The translations under genes and the position numbers were made by a program. From positions 124,001 to 188,000 of the forward strand of contig CAXXFJ010000004.1 of the NCBI GenBank assembly GCA_963677415.2: 64,000 nt of DNA. Reading direction: 5' to 3'. Shown one piece after another: positions 55,018 to 64,000 of the stretch; position 1 is the first letter of the stretch, and each line of letters starts with the position of its first letter. The notes below the pieces were generated by a model. It was not told where the DNA came from. It saw only the letters and a program-made list of their open reading frames with translations, and made no database searches. Source of the DNA: JAQUTK01 sp963677415. Its GTDB lineage: Bacteria; Bacteroidota; Bacteroidia; Bacteroidales; JAQUTK01.

Positions 55018-55344
55018 ATGAGAAAAGCAAATGTTTATATAAATGGAATATTAGCCGGAGAACTAACAGAAGTTTCTACGAAAGACTATATATTCGGGTA
55101 TACGAATGAGTACTACAACGATGCAACAAAATCGGCCATTAGTCTGACTTTCCCAAAAACACAACAGGAATATCGTTCGACTTACTTGTTCCCGTTCTTC
55201 TTTAATATGCTTTCAGAGGGAAGTAACAGGATAACGCAATCCCGATTGCTTCGTATAGATGAGAAAGACCACTTTGGAATTTTAGTTGCTACAGCTCAAA
55301 ATGATGTGACGGGAGCCATAACAGTTAAACCTGTGATAGAATGA
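55018..55344 (+). CDS. HipA N-terminal-domain protein (HipS-like)
   Basis: 108 residues: KANVYINGILAGELTEVSTK, FGYTNEYYNDATKSAISLTF and the EGSNRITQSRLLRI block match the N-subdomain 1 of HipA as a free protein. In hipBST systems the small HipS carries antitoxin activity (family knowledge). It overlaps the next gene by four bases (ATGA). Confidence 0.85.
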   Translation: MRKANVYINGILAGELTEVSTKDYIFGYTNEYYNDATKSAISLTFPKTQQEYRSTYLFPFFFNMLSEGSNRITQSRLLRIDEKDHFGILVATAQNDVTGAITVKPVIE

Positions 55345-56345
55345 AAGCGATAGTTAATTGTCCATCCATGCTAGCTACCGGGTATGACACGTACAGTCCG
55401 ATTGCTTTGAAAAAGGTATTTGATAAGCATAAGGTTTCACACGTGCTTCCTTATGAATCTATTGAACAGAATGAGGACGATGCCAAACTTTTTATGGAGA
55501 ATAAAAAACGTATTTCCATATCAGGGGTACAAAGTAAATACTCTATGGTTATCAAGGAGGATAAACTCAATCTGACCCCTGAAGGTGAACAAGGGCACTA
55601 CATCTTGAAGCCCCGACCAGCAGAAATACGGAACCCGCAAGAGTGTGCCGCCAATGAAAATCTCACTATGCAAATTGCAGAACAAGTATTCAAGATGGAA
55701 ACTGCCGCTAATGGTTTATGTTTCTTTCAAGGAGGAGAAATGGCGTATTTTACAAAGCGATTTGATGTTGCTCCTGATGGTAAAAAGTATAAAGTGGAAG
55801 ATTTCGCTTCGTTGGCTGGAGTTACATCCGAAAATGCCGGAGTAAACTACAAATATGATTATAGCTACGAAGAGGTGGCCGCATTAGTAAAGAGGTTTTT
55901 ACCGGCGTGGCCAGTGGAACTTTTAAAGTTATACCGCCTACTATTGTTCAACTTCCTATTTTCTAACGGAGATGCCCATTTGAAGAATTTTTCAGTTATA
56001 GATATGGGTGAAAACGATTTCCGCTTGACTCCAGCTTACGACCTGTTAAACACGAGAATCCATGTTGACGATACGGATTTTGCATTAGATAGAGGTTTAT
56101 TTAAAGAAGATAGGAAAGATGTTTTTAAAGAAGGAAAGGCAAATGGCACATCCTTCAGATATTTTGGTTTACTAATAGGATTGCCGGAGAAAGTGGTTGA
56201 CAAGGAATTATCAGTTTTTACGGCAAAGTATCCTCTGATAGATGAATTGGTAACTAATTCGTTTTTATCGGAAAGAATCAAGAGGCAATACATTATGCTC
56301 TACCAAACAAAGAGAAATAGGCTTGCAGATATGAAAATTCTCTGA
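55341..56345 (+). CDS. HipA C-terminal kinase (HipT-like toxin)
   Basis: 334 residues. Gly-rich/autophosphorylation region ISGVQSKYSMVI, then HYILKPRPAEIRNPQECAAN, the catalytic loop FSNGDAHLKNFSVID and the metal site LTPAYDLLNTR. Lacks the N-subdomain, which is supplied by the preceding gene. Order here is B-S-T. Probable Ser/Thr kinase toxin; the target is unknown. Confidence 0.88.
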   Translation: MKAIVNCPSMLATGYDTYSPIALKKVFDKHKVSHVLPYESIEQNEDDAKLFMENKKRISISGVQSKYSMVIKEDKLNLTPEGEQGHYILKPRPAEIRNPQECAANENLTMQIAEQVFKMETAANGLCFFQGGEMAYFTKRFDVAPDGKKYKVEDFASLAGVTSENAGVNYKYDYSYEEVAALVKRFLPAWPVELLKLYRLLLFNFLFSNGDAHLKNFSVIDMGENDFRLTPAYDLLNTRIHVDDTDFALDRGLFKEDRKDVFKEGKANGTSFRYFGLLIGLPEKVVDKELSVFTAKYPLIDELVTNSFLSERIKRQYIMLYQTKRNRLADMKIL

Positions 56346-56441
56346 CTCATATCCATTTTGATTAAACTAAATAATTCTCCCATTCAGCGATACGATTAGG
56401 CGATTGAGCATTTATAAATTGTTTAAGGTTTTACAATGAGC

Positions 56442-56460
56442 TTATTTTGACTCAAAATAA
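56442..56460 (+). promoter_or_regulatory. 19-bp perfect palindrome upstream of the LytS/LytTR pair
   Basis: TTATTTTGA-C-TCAAAATAA. A TAACTTTA box follows at 56465-56472. Candidate operator for the small ORF and two-component genes downstream. Confidence 0.45.
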
Positions 56461-56484
56461 TGTTTAACTTTAAAAATCAAGACA

Positions 56485-56583
56485 ATGAAAAGAAATTTCA
56501 GTAGTGCCATCGTTCTAACCATCGATGATTTTCCAAAGAATGCCGAGAATGTTTACTCAAGAGTTTTAATAAGAACAATCTAA
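56485..56583 (+). CDS. 32-residue ORF ahead of the sensor kinase
   Basis: MKRNFSSAIVLTIDDFPKN onward, TAA at 56581-56583, 10 bases before the kinase start. No recognisable family; could be a leader peptide or the start of a lost gene. Confidence 0.3.
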   Translation: MKRNFSSAIVLTIDDFPKNAENVYSRVLIRTI

Positions 56584-56593
56584 ATTTGAAATT

Positions 56594-57652
56594 ATGAAAA
56601 CACGTGGAATAAAAGATTTGTATTTACCTAAATTGACTGCCAGACATGTAAAGTTTTTACTTTTTTGTGCTGCATTTACCCCAATTTGGGGAATGATAAT
56701 CAACACTGAACTGAATAAAGATTTCCTTTTCAGTACTTTTGTTGTAATGCTAATAACCATAGAACTTGTTTACCTGGTATCTGAGAAAATACTAAAAATA
56801 AATATCCGTTCAGGAAAGAAGGAGATTACAAGGACAGATATTACCCGCATGTATCTTATTCGTTTGGTTCTATTTTATATAGTATCTATTGCACTAACAA
56901 ACCTGATTGTCATACTGTATTTGTATTTATTTCATTTAATAGGAGGATATGATATTCCATCTCTTTCATGGTTCTTATTGACTTCACAAAACACTTTAAA
57001 AGTGACAGCAATAGGGTTTTTGTTTGCTACACCAATATTCTTCTTTGTGCCCTGGCAACAGTCCTTGAAAAGAGAGTTTGAACTGCGGGAACAAAACCTT
57101 ATTTTTCAGAATGAGACTTTGAAAAGCCAGGTAAATCCCCACTTCTTATTTAATAGTCTAAATACATTAGCTTCGCTGGTTAATACAGATGCTGAAAAGG
57201 CCAGTCAGTTCATCAGTAAGTTATCTCTTATGTATCGTTATATTCTTGATAATAGCCAAAAAGTTAAAGTCCCTCTAAAAGACGAATTGGCATTTATCGA
57301 GGATTATTTTTACCTCCATGAGGCACGTAGTAAAGGGAAAATACTTCTTAGCATCGATATAAAAGAAAGCAATTATGAGTATGAGATTTTGCCCGTATCT
57401 TTACAAGTATTGATTGAGAATGCTATAAAACACAACATGGCTACGCTCGAAAAACCCTTGAGAATTGTTGTTTACATGGAGGAACAGCAAATCGTGGTAA
57501 AAAATAATCTTCAAAAAATGGCGACTCAAGTGGTTTCAACAAAAATAGGATTAAATAACCTGAACGAAAGGGTTCGGCTAATCACCGGAAAAGAAATCAC
57601 TATTGAAGAAACTACCAATGATTATTTGGTCAAAATACCTTTACTGTCATGA
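56594..57652 (+). CDS. LytS/YehU-type sensor histidine kinase
   Basis: 352 residues. Four hydrophobic segments in the first ~155 residues, then the His_kinase domain with QVNPHFLFNSLNTLASLVN (phospho-accepting His) and an HATPase with LQVLIENAIKHNM and TKIGLNNLNERVRLITG. Inner-membrane sensor without a large extracytoplasmic domain. Overlaps the regulator gene by four bases (ATGA), a coupled two-component pair. Signal unknown. Confidence 0.92.
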   Translation: MKTRGIKDLYLPKLTARHVKFLLFCAAFTPIWGMIINTELNKDFLFSTFVVMLITIELVYLVSEKILKINIRSGKKEITRTDITRMYLIRLVLFYIVSIALTNLIVILYLYLFHLIGGYDIPSLSWFLLTSQNTLKVTAIGFLFATPIFFFVPWQQSLKREFELREQNLIFQNETLKSQVNPHFLFNSLNTLASLVNTDAEKASQFISKLSLMYRYILDNSQKVKVPLKDELAFIEDYFYLHEARSKGKILLSIDIKESNYEYEILPVSLQVLIENAIKHNMATLEKPLRIVVYMEEQQIVVKNNLQKMATQVVSTKIGLNNLNERVRLITGKEITIEETTNDYLVKIPLLS

Positions 57653-58404
57653 ACATTCTTCTCGTTGAAAATGAAAAGCCTGCTATTTCCGGTCTTAGCA
57701 GGCTTTTAAAAAAGATTGATGTTGCTGTCAACATTGTTGGAACAACTGAATCGGTCGAAGCTACCATTAACTGGATTCAAAGCAATCCTTCTCCCGATTT
57801 AATATTTATGGATATTCAGCTTGATGATGGCCTGTGTTTTGAAATCTTTGAAACTATCAAGCTGGATGTTCCCATTATATTCACTACTGCATACGATCAA
57901 TACATGCTTTCTGCATTTAAAGTGAATAGTGTTGATTATCTGCTGAAACCCATTGAGGAAATTCCCTTGATGAATGCTATTGAAAAATTCAAAACCATTC
58001 ATTATCAAAAAACAATCAGCAATAATCTGTTTTCACAACTATCCAAAGAATTAAACATCGGCTTCAAATCACGGTTCCTAATAAAAGTAGGAGTACACTA
58101 TAAGTCAATACCGACGAATGAAATTGCTTGTTTTTATATTCTTGAACGAGCCATATTTGTCAGAACATTTTCCGATCAAGATTATTCACTCGATTATTCG
58201 CTTGATTATTTGCAAAAAACAATTGACCCTGATCGGTTTTTCAGAATCAACAGAAATTGTATTATCAATATTAATGCGATTAGTGATATACTAAGCTATT
58301 CATCAAGCAGGCTGAATATTAAATTAAATAGCAAGAAGCCCATTGACGATTTAACAGTAAGTAAAGATAAGGTTAGTACTTTTAAAAAGTGGATAGACAA
58401 ATAA
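57649..58404 (+). CDS. LytTR-family response regulator
   Basis: 251 residues. Receiver domain with ILLVENEKPAISGLSRLLKK, the phospho-acceptor Asp in DLIFMDIQLDDG, and DYLLKPIEEIPL (Lys switch). A LytTR DNA-binding domain (FLIKVGVHYKSIPTNEIACF onward, RFFRINRNCIININAI) follows. It probably controls nearby or export-related genes; the palindrome at 56442 could be a site, though LytTR sites are usually direct repeats. Confidence 0.92.
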   Translation: MNILLVENEKPAISGLSRLLKKIDVAVNIVGTTESVEATINWIQSNPSPDLIFMDIQLDDGLCFEIFETIKLDVPIIFTTAYDQYMLSAFKVNSVDYLLKPIEEIPLMNAIEKFKTIHYQKTISNNLFSQLSKELNIGFKSRFLIKVGVHYKSIPTNEIACFYILERAIFVRTFSDQDYSLDYSLDYLQKTIDPDRFFRINRNCIININAISDILSYSSSRLNIKLNSKKPIDDLTVSKDKVSTFKKWIDK

Positions 58405-58427
58405 AAACAGATATAGTTATTCCGTTT

Positions 58428-58829
58428 TTACAAATCGTTGTTGCCGATCTGCGCAATAGCACGTTCCAGTTTTTCTTTTATCTCTTTAGCAATTACGGCA
58501 AGGTCAGGATTTTCAATGGCCATCATTGAAGCAATCGGATCGACTGCTGCAACTTCTATTTCATTGTTATCCAATTGCTGGACGATAATACTGCAGGGGA
58601 GCATGGTGCCAATCTTGTCTTCCTGCTGGATTGCTTTATAGGCATATGCTGGATTACAGGCTCCCAGGATCTTGTATTTACGGAAATCTACATTCAATTT
58701 TTCTTTCAGCTTTTCCTGAAGATTAATTTCTGTTAGGATTCCAAATCCTTCTTTTTTCAACGATTCTGTAATAAGCTGAACAGCTTGATCAAAATCCGCA
58801 CTAATTGTTTTGCTGATGTAATACTTCAT
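58428..58829 (-). CDS. DUF302 protein
   Basis: 133 residues. ISADFDQAVQLITESLKKEG, FGILTEINLQEKLKEKL, YKILGACNPAYAYKAI and MLPCSIIVQQ are the standard DUF302 landmarks. Cytoplasmic, function unknown; family members occur with redox or metal-stress genes. Convergent with the regulator gene. Confidence 0.9.
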   Translation of the reverse strand: MKYYISKTISADFDQAVQLITESLKKEGFGILTEINLQEKLKEKLNVDFRKYKILGACNPAYAYKAIQQEDKIGTMLPCSIIVQQLDNNEIEVAAVDPIASMMAIENPDLAVIAKEIKEKLERAIAQIGNNDL

Positions 58830-58954
58830 GATTTCAATATTAGTTTACAAATATACACTGCAATATTACTTTAAATATTTCACTTTTCTTTGATTTTAGT
58901 AGAGACAAGCATCTTTTTTCGTAGTTTTACAAATTCAGAATAAAAGCGACGACT

Positions 58955-59383
58955 ATGGAAATGCACATGTTATTAAGAGATCCGGAATTGTTCCCATCGG
59001 ATATGGTATTGAAAGATGCGCTTGGAAATTCAGTTTACAGCGTATTGGAGTCATTTATTGTAACTATTACAGACAAAGAGTATGGTTTGATCATTGAGTG
59101 GAGATTCTACAACGATGGGAAAGCATGGCTTGCTAAGGTAGTACACAAGAAGAAGACCATTCTGTGGCTTTCAGTATGGGAAGGCTCTTTCAAAGCGGGC
59201 TTCTATTTTACCGAAAAGCATCTCGAAGCTATTGCTGCATTGGATATATCGGAGACGATTAAGTATGAGTTCGCTCAGGCGAAGCACATAGGACTTTTGA
59301 TACCAATGACTTTTGAGGTGAATGAAAAAGAACAACTCACTGATTTATTAACTGTTGTTCGTTTTAAGAAGAGCTTGAAGTAG
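58955..59383 (+). CDS. DUF3788 protein
   Basis: 142 residues. LLRDPELFPSDMVLKDALG, IEWRFYNDGKAWLAKVVHKK, TILWLSVWEGSFKAGFYFTE and the C-terminal acidic/basic stretch fit the DUF3788 family (small soluble proteins of unknown function). A TAGTTTTA box at 58922-58929 lies upstream. A truncated copy of its start follows at 59426-59490. Confidence 0.82.
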   Translation: MEMHMLLRDPELFPSDMVLKDALGNSVYSVLESFIVTITDKEYGLIIEWRFYNDGKAWLAKVVHKKKTILWLSVWEGSFKAGFYFTEKHLEAIAALDISETIKYEFAQAKHIGLLIPMTFEVNEKEQLTDLLTVVRFKKSLK

Positions 59384-59425
59384 GTAAATAAATTGATTTT
59401 CTTGTAGAAGAATCAATAAAGAATG

Positions 59426-59490
59426 TATCTTTGCTAATCAGAATAAAGGTGACGGCTATGGAAACGCACGTGTTATTAAATGATCTCTAA
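59426..59490 (+). pseudogene. promoter and first codons of a lost second DUF3788 gene
   Basis: TATCTTTG at 59426-59433, then a leader and an ORF of 10 codons (59458-59490, METHVLLNDL) that matches the first residues of the DUF3788 gene (MEMHMLLRDP), including GAATAAA and GACGGCTATGG before it. The promoter may now drive the downstream kinase. Confidence 0.55.
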
Positions 59491-59515
59491 TGTACTAACA
59501 CTAACCGGGAGAAAT

Positions 59516-61819
59516 ATGAAAAATCAAGATTCATTTCTAAAACTTAGAAAAATTGGACTCTCGATAATCTTCGGTATCTTAAGTGCTGTACTATCAAAAC
59601 ATGGCATTGAAACACATCTGGATGAAGTAATAATAAGTATTCCATGGTCTCCTCTTTTGCCAATTATAGTAGCATTGGTAATGGGTTGGAGATACGGACT
59701 TATTGCCGGATTGGCTGGAGGTATTTATTTTCCGTTTATCTTGTGGCCCTATTCTGGATGGGCCAATTTGGGAGATTCACTCATTTATCTGGGGTACTTT
59801 GTTTTAGTCGGATATCTTTATAATTGTACACGACTAAAGAAAAATACTCTTTGGTTGTTTGCGGCAGTCGCCTCTTTTGCCGTTATAATGTATGTGTATG
59901 ATGATCTGATCTTTAATAGACTTCTTGCTCATAATCCCCCTTTTTGGGAGAGTCAAACATTAAAGATTTTACCCAGGGAGATACTAATGCACTTTGCTAT
60001 ATCAGATAGTATTAATATTTTTCTGTTGACCTTATTGTCTGATATATTACTCAGAATCAATATAGTACGAAAACTTTTTGGCATCCCTGCCATGTCTATC
60101 CTGAGAAATAACCACATTATATTTTTGGCTACTCTTTCCGTCTTCTTCTTAGTGTGGCTAACTTATGTTGGCCTCTCCATTGCATTTTCAACCGAGAATT
60201 ATTCTATCTGGGATATTAATAGCCAGATTGCATTGTTTGTGTTAATTCTTGGCAGCATTATTGCTTCGCGAATTATTTTTCATTTTAGCGAAACCCATTA
60301 CAAAATCCTGGACAAACTCAACAATAGTGAAGAGAAATTTCGGACTATCTTTGAAAATCTTCATGATGTGTTTTATACAATAGATTTGAAAGGTACAATT
60401 CTGGAAATAAGTCCGTCTATTGAATTTCATTCTGATTATACCAGAGATGATTTACTTGGGGCTTGTGTTTACGATTTATATGCAGATGCAAGCAAAAGGG
60501 ATACTTTTATAAAGAGAATGTTGCAAGATAAATATGTAAATGATTTTGAACTTGAATTTAAGCAAAAGAGTAATGAACTAATTTATTGTTCGGTGAATGC
60601 CAGATTGGTATTTGACGATAACGGACATCCAAAAAAGATTGAAGGGATATTGCGAAATATTACACAACGAAAATTAACTGAAGAGAAAATCCATTTAAAC
60701 GAACAACGTTTCAGACAAGCTCAGGAGGTAGCAAAAATTGGTACCTTTGAATTTGATGTAAAGAATCGCATTTACTGGGGGTCGGATGAAGCAAAAAGGA
60801 TTTTTGGTTTTAATATGGATTCTGGAAATTTTTCTATAGAGGCAATTAGAGGATGTTATGTGGACCGAAAAGAAACAAGTGCAATACTGGATGATGCTTT
60901 AAAAAATAAAGTCTCGTATAATTATGAATATGATATTTTTAAAATTGGAACCCATGAAAGAAGAACAGTAAATTCAATTGCTGAGATAATAAGAGACGAA
61001 AATGGGAATCCCGTGAAAATTATAGGTCTTATAGCTGATATTACAGAAAGAAAGCGAATTGAAAAAGAACTAATAATGACCAAAGAAAAAGCGGAAGAAA
61101 GTGATCGTCTGAAATCCGCTTTCTTGGCTAATATGAGCCATGAAATCAGAACGCCAATGAATGCTATTCTTGGATTCTCAGACCTTTTGAGAGATCCCGA
61201 TCTTTCTGGCGAGTCTCAGATGAAATTTATAGATTTAATAGAGAAGAGTGGAGAACGCATGCTAAATACGATTCAGGGAATTGTTGATATTTCTAAAATT
61301 GAGTCGGGGCAAATGGTGGTGAATATTAAAAAGACAAATATTAATGATCAGGTAGAATTTGTATACAAGCTCTTAAAACTTGATTCTGAAAAGAAAGGGA
61401 TAGATCTGGCTTTTAAAAACAGTCTCCCAAACGAAGATGCTATAATTAAAACGGATGTTGAGAAACTATATGGGATTCTTACGAATCTTGTGAAAAATGC
61501 AATTAAATATACCGATGAAGGTTCCATCGAATTTGGGTATACTATAAAAGGTAATTCCATTGAGTTTTATGTAAAGGATACGGGTATTGGAATTCCAAAA
61601 GAGAGACAAAATGCCATATTCGAACGTTTTATTCAGGCTGATATTGCTGATGTTGAAGCAAGGCAGGGTGCCGGTCTGGGATTGGCCATTTCAAAAGCAT
61701 TCGTTGAAATGCTTGGTGGAGAAATATGGGTAGAAAGTGACGAAGGGAAAGGCTCTACATTTTATTTTACTATTGAGTATCATCCGGAGTCTGAACCTAA
61801 ACCTGTTACAAATGATTAA
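59516..61819 (+). CDS. membrane-bound PAS histidine kinase, orphan
   Basis: 767 residues from the ATG at 59516 (an earlier in-frame ATG at 59480 lies in the DUF3788 remnant). About seven or eight hydrophobic helices in the first ~260 residues, then two PAS domains (FRTIFENLHDVFYTIDLKGT; AQEVAKIGTFEFDVKNRIYW). HisKA is SAFLANMSHEIRTPMNAILG; HATPase is shown by NLVKNAIKYTDEGS, DTGIGIPKE, and GAGLGLAISKAFVEMLGGEI. No receiver domain and no adjacent regulator, so its partner is elsewhere. Confidence 0.93.
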   Translation: MKNQDSFLKLRKIGLSIIFGILSAVLSKHGIETHLDEVIISIPWSPLLPIIVALVMGWRYGLIAGLAGGIYFPFILWPYSGWANLGDSLIYLGYFVLVGYLYNCTRLKKNTLWLFAAVASFAVIMYVYDDLIFNRLLAHNPPFWESQTLKILPREILMHFAISDSINIFLLTLLSDILLRINIVRKLFGIPAMSILRNNHIIFLATLSVFFLVWLTYVGLSIAFSTENYSIWDINSQIALFVLILGSIIASRIIFHFSETHYKILDKLNNSEEKFRTIFENLHDVFYTIDLKGTILEISPSIEFHSDYTRDDLLGACVYDLYADASKRDTFIKRMLQDKYVNDFELEFKQKSNELIYCSVNARLVFDDNGHPKKIEGILRNITQRKLTEEKIHLNEQRFRQAQEVAKIGTFEFDVKNRIYWGSDEAKRIFGFNMDSGNFSIEAIRGCYVDRKETSAILDDALKNKVSYNYEYDIFKIGTHERRTVNSIAEIIRDENGNPVKIIGLIADITERKRIEKELIMTKEKAEESDRLKSAFLANMSHEIRTPMNAILGFSDLLRDPDLSGESQMKFIDLIEKSGERMLNTIQGIVDISKIESGQMVVNIKKTNINDQVEFVYKLLKLDSEKKGIDLAFKNSLPNEDAIIKTDVEKLYGILTNLVKNAIKYTDEGSIEFGYTIKGNSIEFYVKDTGIGIPKERQNAIFERFIQADIADVEARQGAGLGLAISKAFVEMLGGEIWVESDEGKGSTFYFTIEYHPESEPKPVTND

Positions 61820-61852
61820 TATCCTTTTCTATCTTAGAAAATTTCAAACAGC

Positions 61853-63411
61853 ATGATTTTTTATATATAAAAAAAATACTTTCAATAATATTATTACTGC
61901 CGACTATTTTATCGGCACGTACTTCAATCATAAAGCAAGTACAAAAAAGACCCAACCTACTCATTATTTTTACCGATGAACACAGGCGACAGTCGATGGG
62001 GTTCTGGCAAAAGAAAGAATATAAGGGTGTTATTAATGGTGTCAGCGATCATGTATATACTCCAACCCTGGATAAACTTGCCTCTCAAGGTGTCGTGTTT
62101 ACGCAGGCTATGAGTACCCACCCCGTTAGCAGCCCTCACCGGGCCATGTTGTTGAGCGGACTTTTTCCGAGTCAAAATGGTGTTGGAAAGAATTGTTTAG
62201 ACGGTGGAACTACTGACCTTATAGAAGATCTTAAATGTTATACTGATGTGCTTTACAACAATGGTTATAATACCGCATGGTTTGGTAAATGCCATTGGAT
62301 TAATCCAACCAGAGTTTTTGATGCTAAAGGAAATTACATTGGTACAACAGATTCTCCGGGAGGAAATATTCCAAACAAGTTTGATATTTATATTCCGCCA
62401 GGACCCGACAGACACAGTAACGAGTATTGGTATCAGGTGCTAAAAGACAACCATTTCTCTCAATACGTTTATTCCAATGACCCGGTCACTGTGGACGGGA
62501 AAAAGGATGGTGATATGTATAATGCTAAAGAGTTTTCATCAAAGCGCGAGGCACGCACCATTATCGATTATCTAAAAAATAATCGCAATCAACGTGATCC
62601 TGAAAAGCCATTTTGTGTTACATGGTCCTTAAACCCTCCGCATCCTCCGTATAATAGTTTGACAGATTGTGAACCGGAATCGTACAAATTGTATGAAAAC
62701 ATGACGCACGATGAATTGTTTAATCGCCCTAACAGCACAAGTAAAGCTTCGGACCTTAATGCTCGTGTGTATTTTGCAAATGTAACTTCAACCGATAAAT
62801 ATATCGGCCAGGTTATCGAAACGCTTGATTCTCTGGGCTTAGATGAGAATACGCTTGTGCTATTCACCTCGGATCATGGTGAGATGCTCGGTAGCCAAGG
62901 CAGAATGCAAAAGAACTGTGAATACGAGGAAGCTTTTGGTGTGCCATTGATTATGCGTTACAAGGGGGTTTTGAAACACAAAACTGATGACTTGCTGATC
63001 GGTACTACCGACCTTTATCCTACATTTATGGGCTTAATGGGCTTAAAAGATTTGATTCCTGATGAGGTGGCCGGAACGGACTATGCTGATATAATCAAAA
63101 ACCCGAAGGCCGTGACTGTTACTCGTCCAATTTCTACTCCGTTCCTTTCGTTAGAAGGCAATAAAAAGGGCGTGCGGACAAGCATATACACTTTTACGGT
63201 TTCAGGAGATGGTAAGGTAACTTTGTTCAATAATCTAAAAGACCCATACCAACAATCTAATCTCAACTTTGAGTCGATACCTGTGAAGGATCAAGAGATG
63301 TTGAAACGGGAGCTTGGTTACTGGCTGAAGTTATCTCTGGATCCTTGGGTAAAAGAGAAAAAACATTCAAATGTGATTGACTATTCGGCATCAATGACGA
63401 AGAATATATAA
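61853..63411 (+). CDS. serine-type sulfatase, signal peptide out of frame by one base
   Basis: The sulfatase frame is KRPNLLIIFTDEHRRQSMGF onward with the formylglycine site SSPHR (S-x-P-x-R at 62128-62142), matured from Ser, then FGKCHWINP, TSDHGEMLGSQ and a C-terminal ALP-like core. The first in-frame ATG (61996) would remove the metal-binding Asp-Glu strand, so it cannot be the true start. Upstream the same frame gives a signal peptide (IKKILSIILLLPTILSA) but no start codon: the ATG at 61853 (MIFYI-stop) is off by one base at a T6 tract (61857-61862), with A8 next to it. One extra T would give MIFLYIKKILS. Frameshift, sequencing error or phase-variable switch. Acts on sulfated glycans after export and anSME maturation. 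Confidence 0.8.
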
Positions 63412-63442
63412 TTTTGTAGCTTACTTATTTTACGACATCACT

Positions 63443-64000
63443 ATGCGCATTCATTTTATACAACATGAAATCTTCGAGTCTCCGGGAGCCTTGTTAATTT
63501 GGGCGGAAAAGAAAGGTTATGATATTACTTTTTCCAAGGTGTATGAGTATCAGCCATTGCCTGACTTGATTGATGATATCGATGTGCTTATCGTGATAGG
63601 AGGTCCACAGAGTCCTGATACGACTTTGATGGAGTGTCCTCATTTTAATGCGGAAGCAGAAATTGCGTTCCTGCAAAAATGTATTCAAGCAAAGAAAGCA
63701 GTGGTCGGTATTTGTCTGGGGGCTCAACTTATAGGAAATGCTTTAGATGCCGGATATGAGCATAGCCCTGAAAAAGAGATCGGTGTATGGCCGATACAAC
63801 TGACGGATGAAGGTGCTCAGGATGAAAAACTGAAACATTTTGGTTCCTCTTTGCTTGTCGGACATTGGCATAGTGATATGCCGGGATTAACTGCAGGGTG
63901 TAAGGTATTAGCTACCAGTGAAGGCTGTCCCCGGCAAATTATTGCCTATTCAAATTTAGTTTATGGATTTCAATGCCATCTGGAACTAACGGCAGAAGTG
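63443..64000 (+). CDS. class I glutamine amidotransferase (GMP synthase-type domain), 3' end outside the window
   Basis: 186 codons are visible before the window ends. The nucleophile Cys is in VVGICLGAQLIGNAL, the oxyanion region is VIGGPQSPD, and the His of the triad lies in YGFQCHLE with Glu two residues on. Family members hydrolyse glutamine for a transfer or act as gamma-glutamyl-cleaving enzymes; stand-alone ones are often of unknown acceptor. Starts 31 bases after the sulfatase stop. Confidence 0.85.
   Translation, partial: MRIHFIQHEIFESPGALLIWAEKKGYDITFSKVYEYQPLPDLIDDIDVLIVIGGPQSPDTTLMECPHFNAEAEIAFLQKCIQAKKAVVGICLGAQLIGNALDAGYEHSPEKEIGVWPIQLTDEGAQDEKLKHFGSSLLVGHWHSDMPGLTAGCKVLATSEGCPRQIIAYSNLVYGFQCHLELTAEV

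Overview
The window looks like a chromosomal segment of a gut Bacteroides-type genome (Bacteroidota). Reasons: many secreted glycoside hydrolases (GH29, GH31, GH43, GH97, GH3), a sulfatase, near-consensus Bacteroides -7 boxes (TAnnTTTG) ahead of several genes, an HU/HIG-type DNA-binding protein, and IS66, IS21, IS3 and IS256 elements of the kind common in this group. Species assignment is not possible by eye.

Layout. 1-6.5 kb: the 3' end of an iron-sulfur L-serine/L-cysteine deaminating-enzyme relative, a two-gene secreted oxidoreductase/DUF1080 operon (probable 3-keto-glycoside chemistry), an alpha/beta-hydrolase-like protein, a 32-residue membrane peptide and a family 2 glycosyltransferase. 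6.7-24 kb: a polysaccharide-degradation region without SusC/SusD, with a serine-hydrolase fusion, GH29-GH31, a frameshifted carboxylesterase, an IS3 element abutting a GH3 remnant, GH43, GH97, a small PNPOx/VOC/VOC operon and an intact GH3. The esterase and GH97 genes have nearly the same promoter.

24-49 kb is an accessory, AT-rich, defence-like island crowded with mobile elements. A two-gene module (TIR protein plus a protein with a nucleoside-deoxyribosyltransferase-like head and TPR tail) lies between two diverged ~190-bp direct repeats. After an IS256, an HU-like gene and a GNAT gene comes the main find. A single ancestral gene of 1738 codons (STAS-like, GHKL ATPase, two phosphoribosyltransferase-like motifs, second GHKL-like domain) was followed by a Cap12-type TIR gene and possibly a third gene starting like an AlbA/Schlafen-type protein. 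Three IS66 copies (one inserted into another), an IS3, a 195-bp MITE and an IS21 have landed in it. Every IS66 target duplication can be read, and removing the IS66 copies restores the frame exactly.

49-56.4 kb carries stress/toxin-antitoxin-type genes: a TlpA-like protein, a Fic protein, a HipBA pair with two palindromic operators, DUF1697, YccF, and a three-gene HipB/HipS/HipT-like module with three evenly spaced operators. 56.4-64 kb: a LytS/LytTR two-component pair, DUF302, DUF3788, an orphan PAS histidine kinase, a serine-type sulfatase whose signal peptide is put out of frame by one base in a T tract, and the start of a class I glutamine amidotransferase cut by the window end.

All family calls are from motif recognition and protein layout; no database search was possible.
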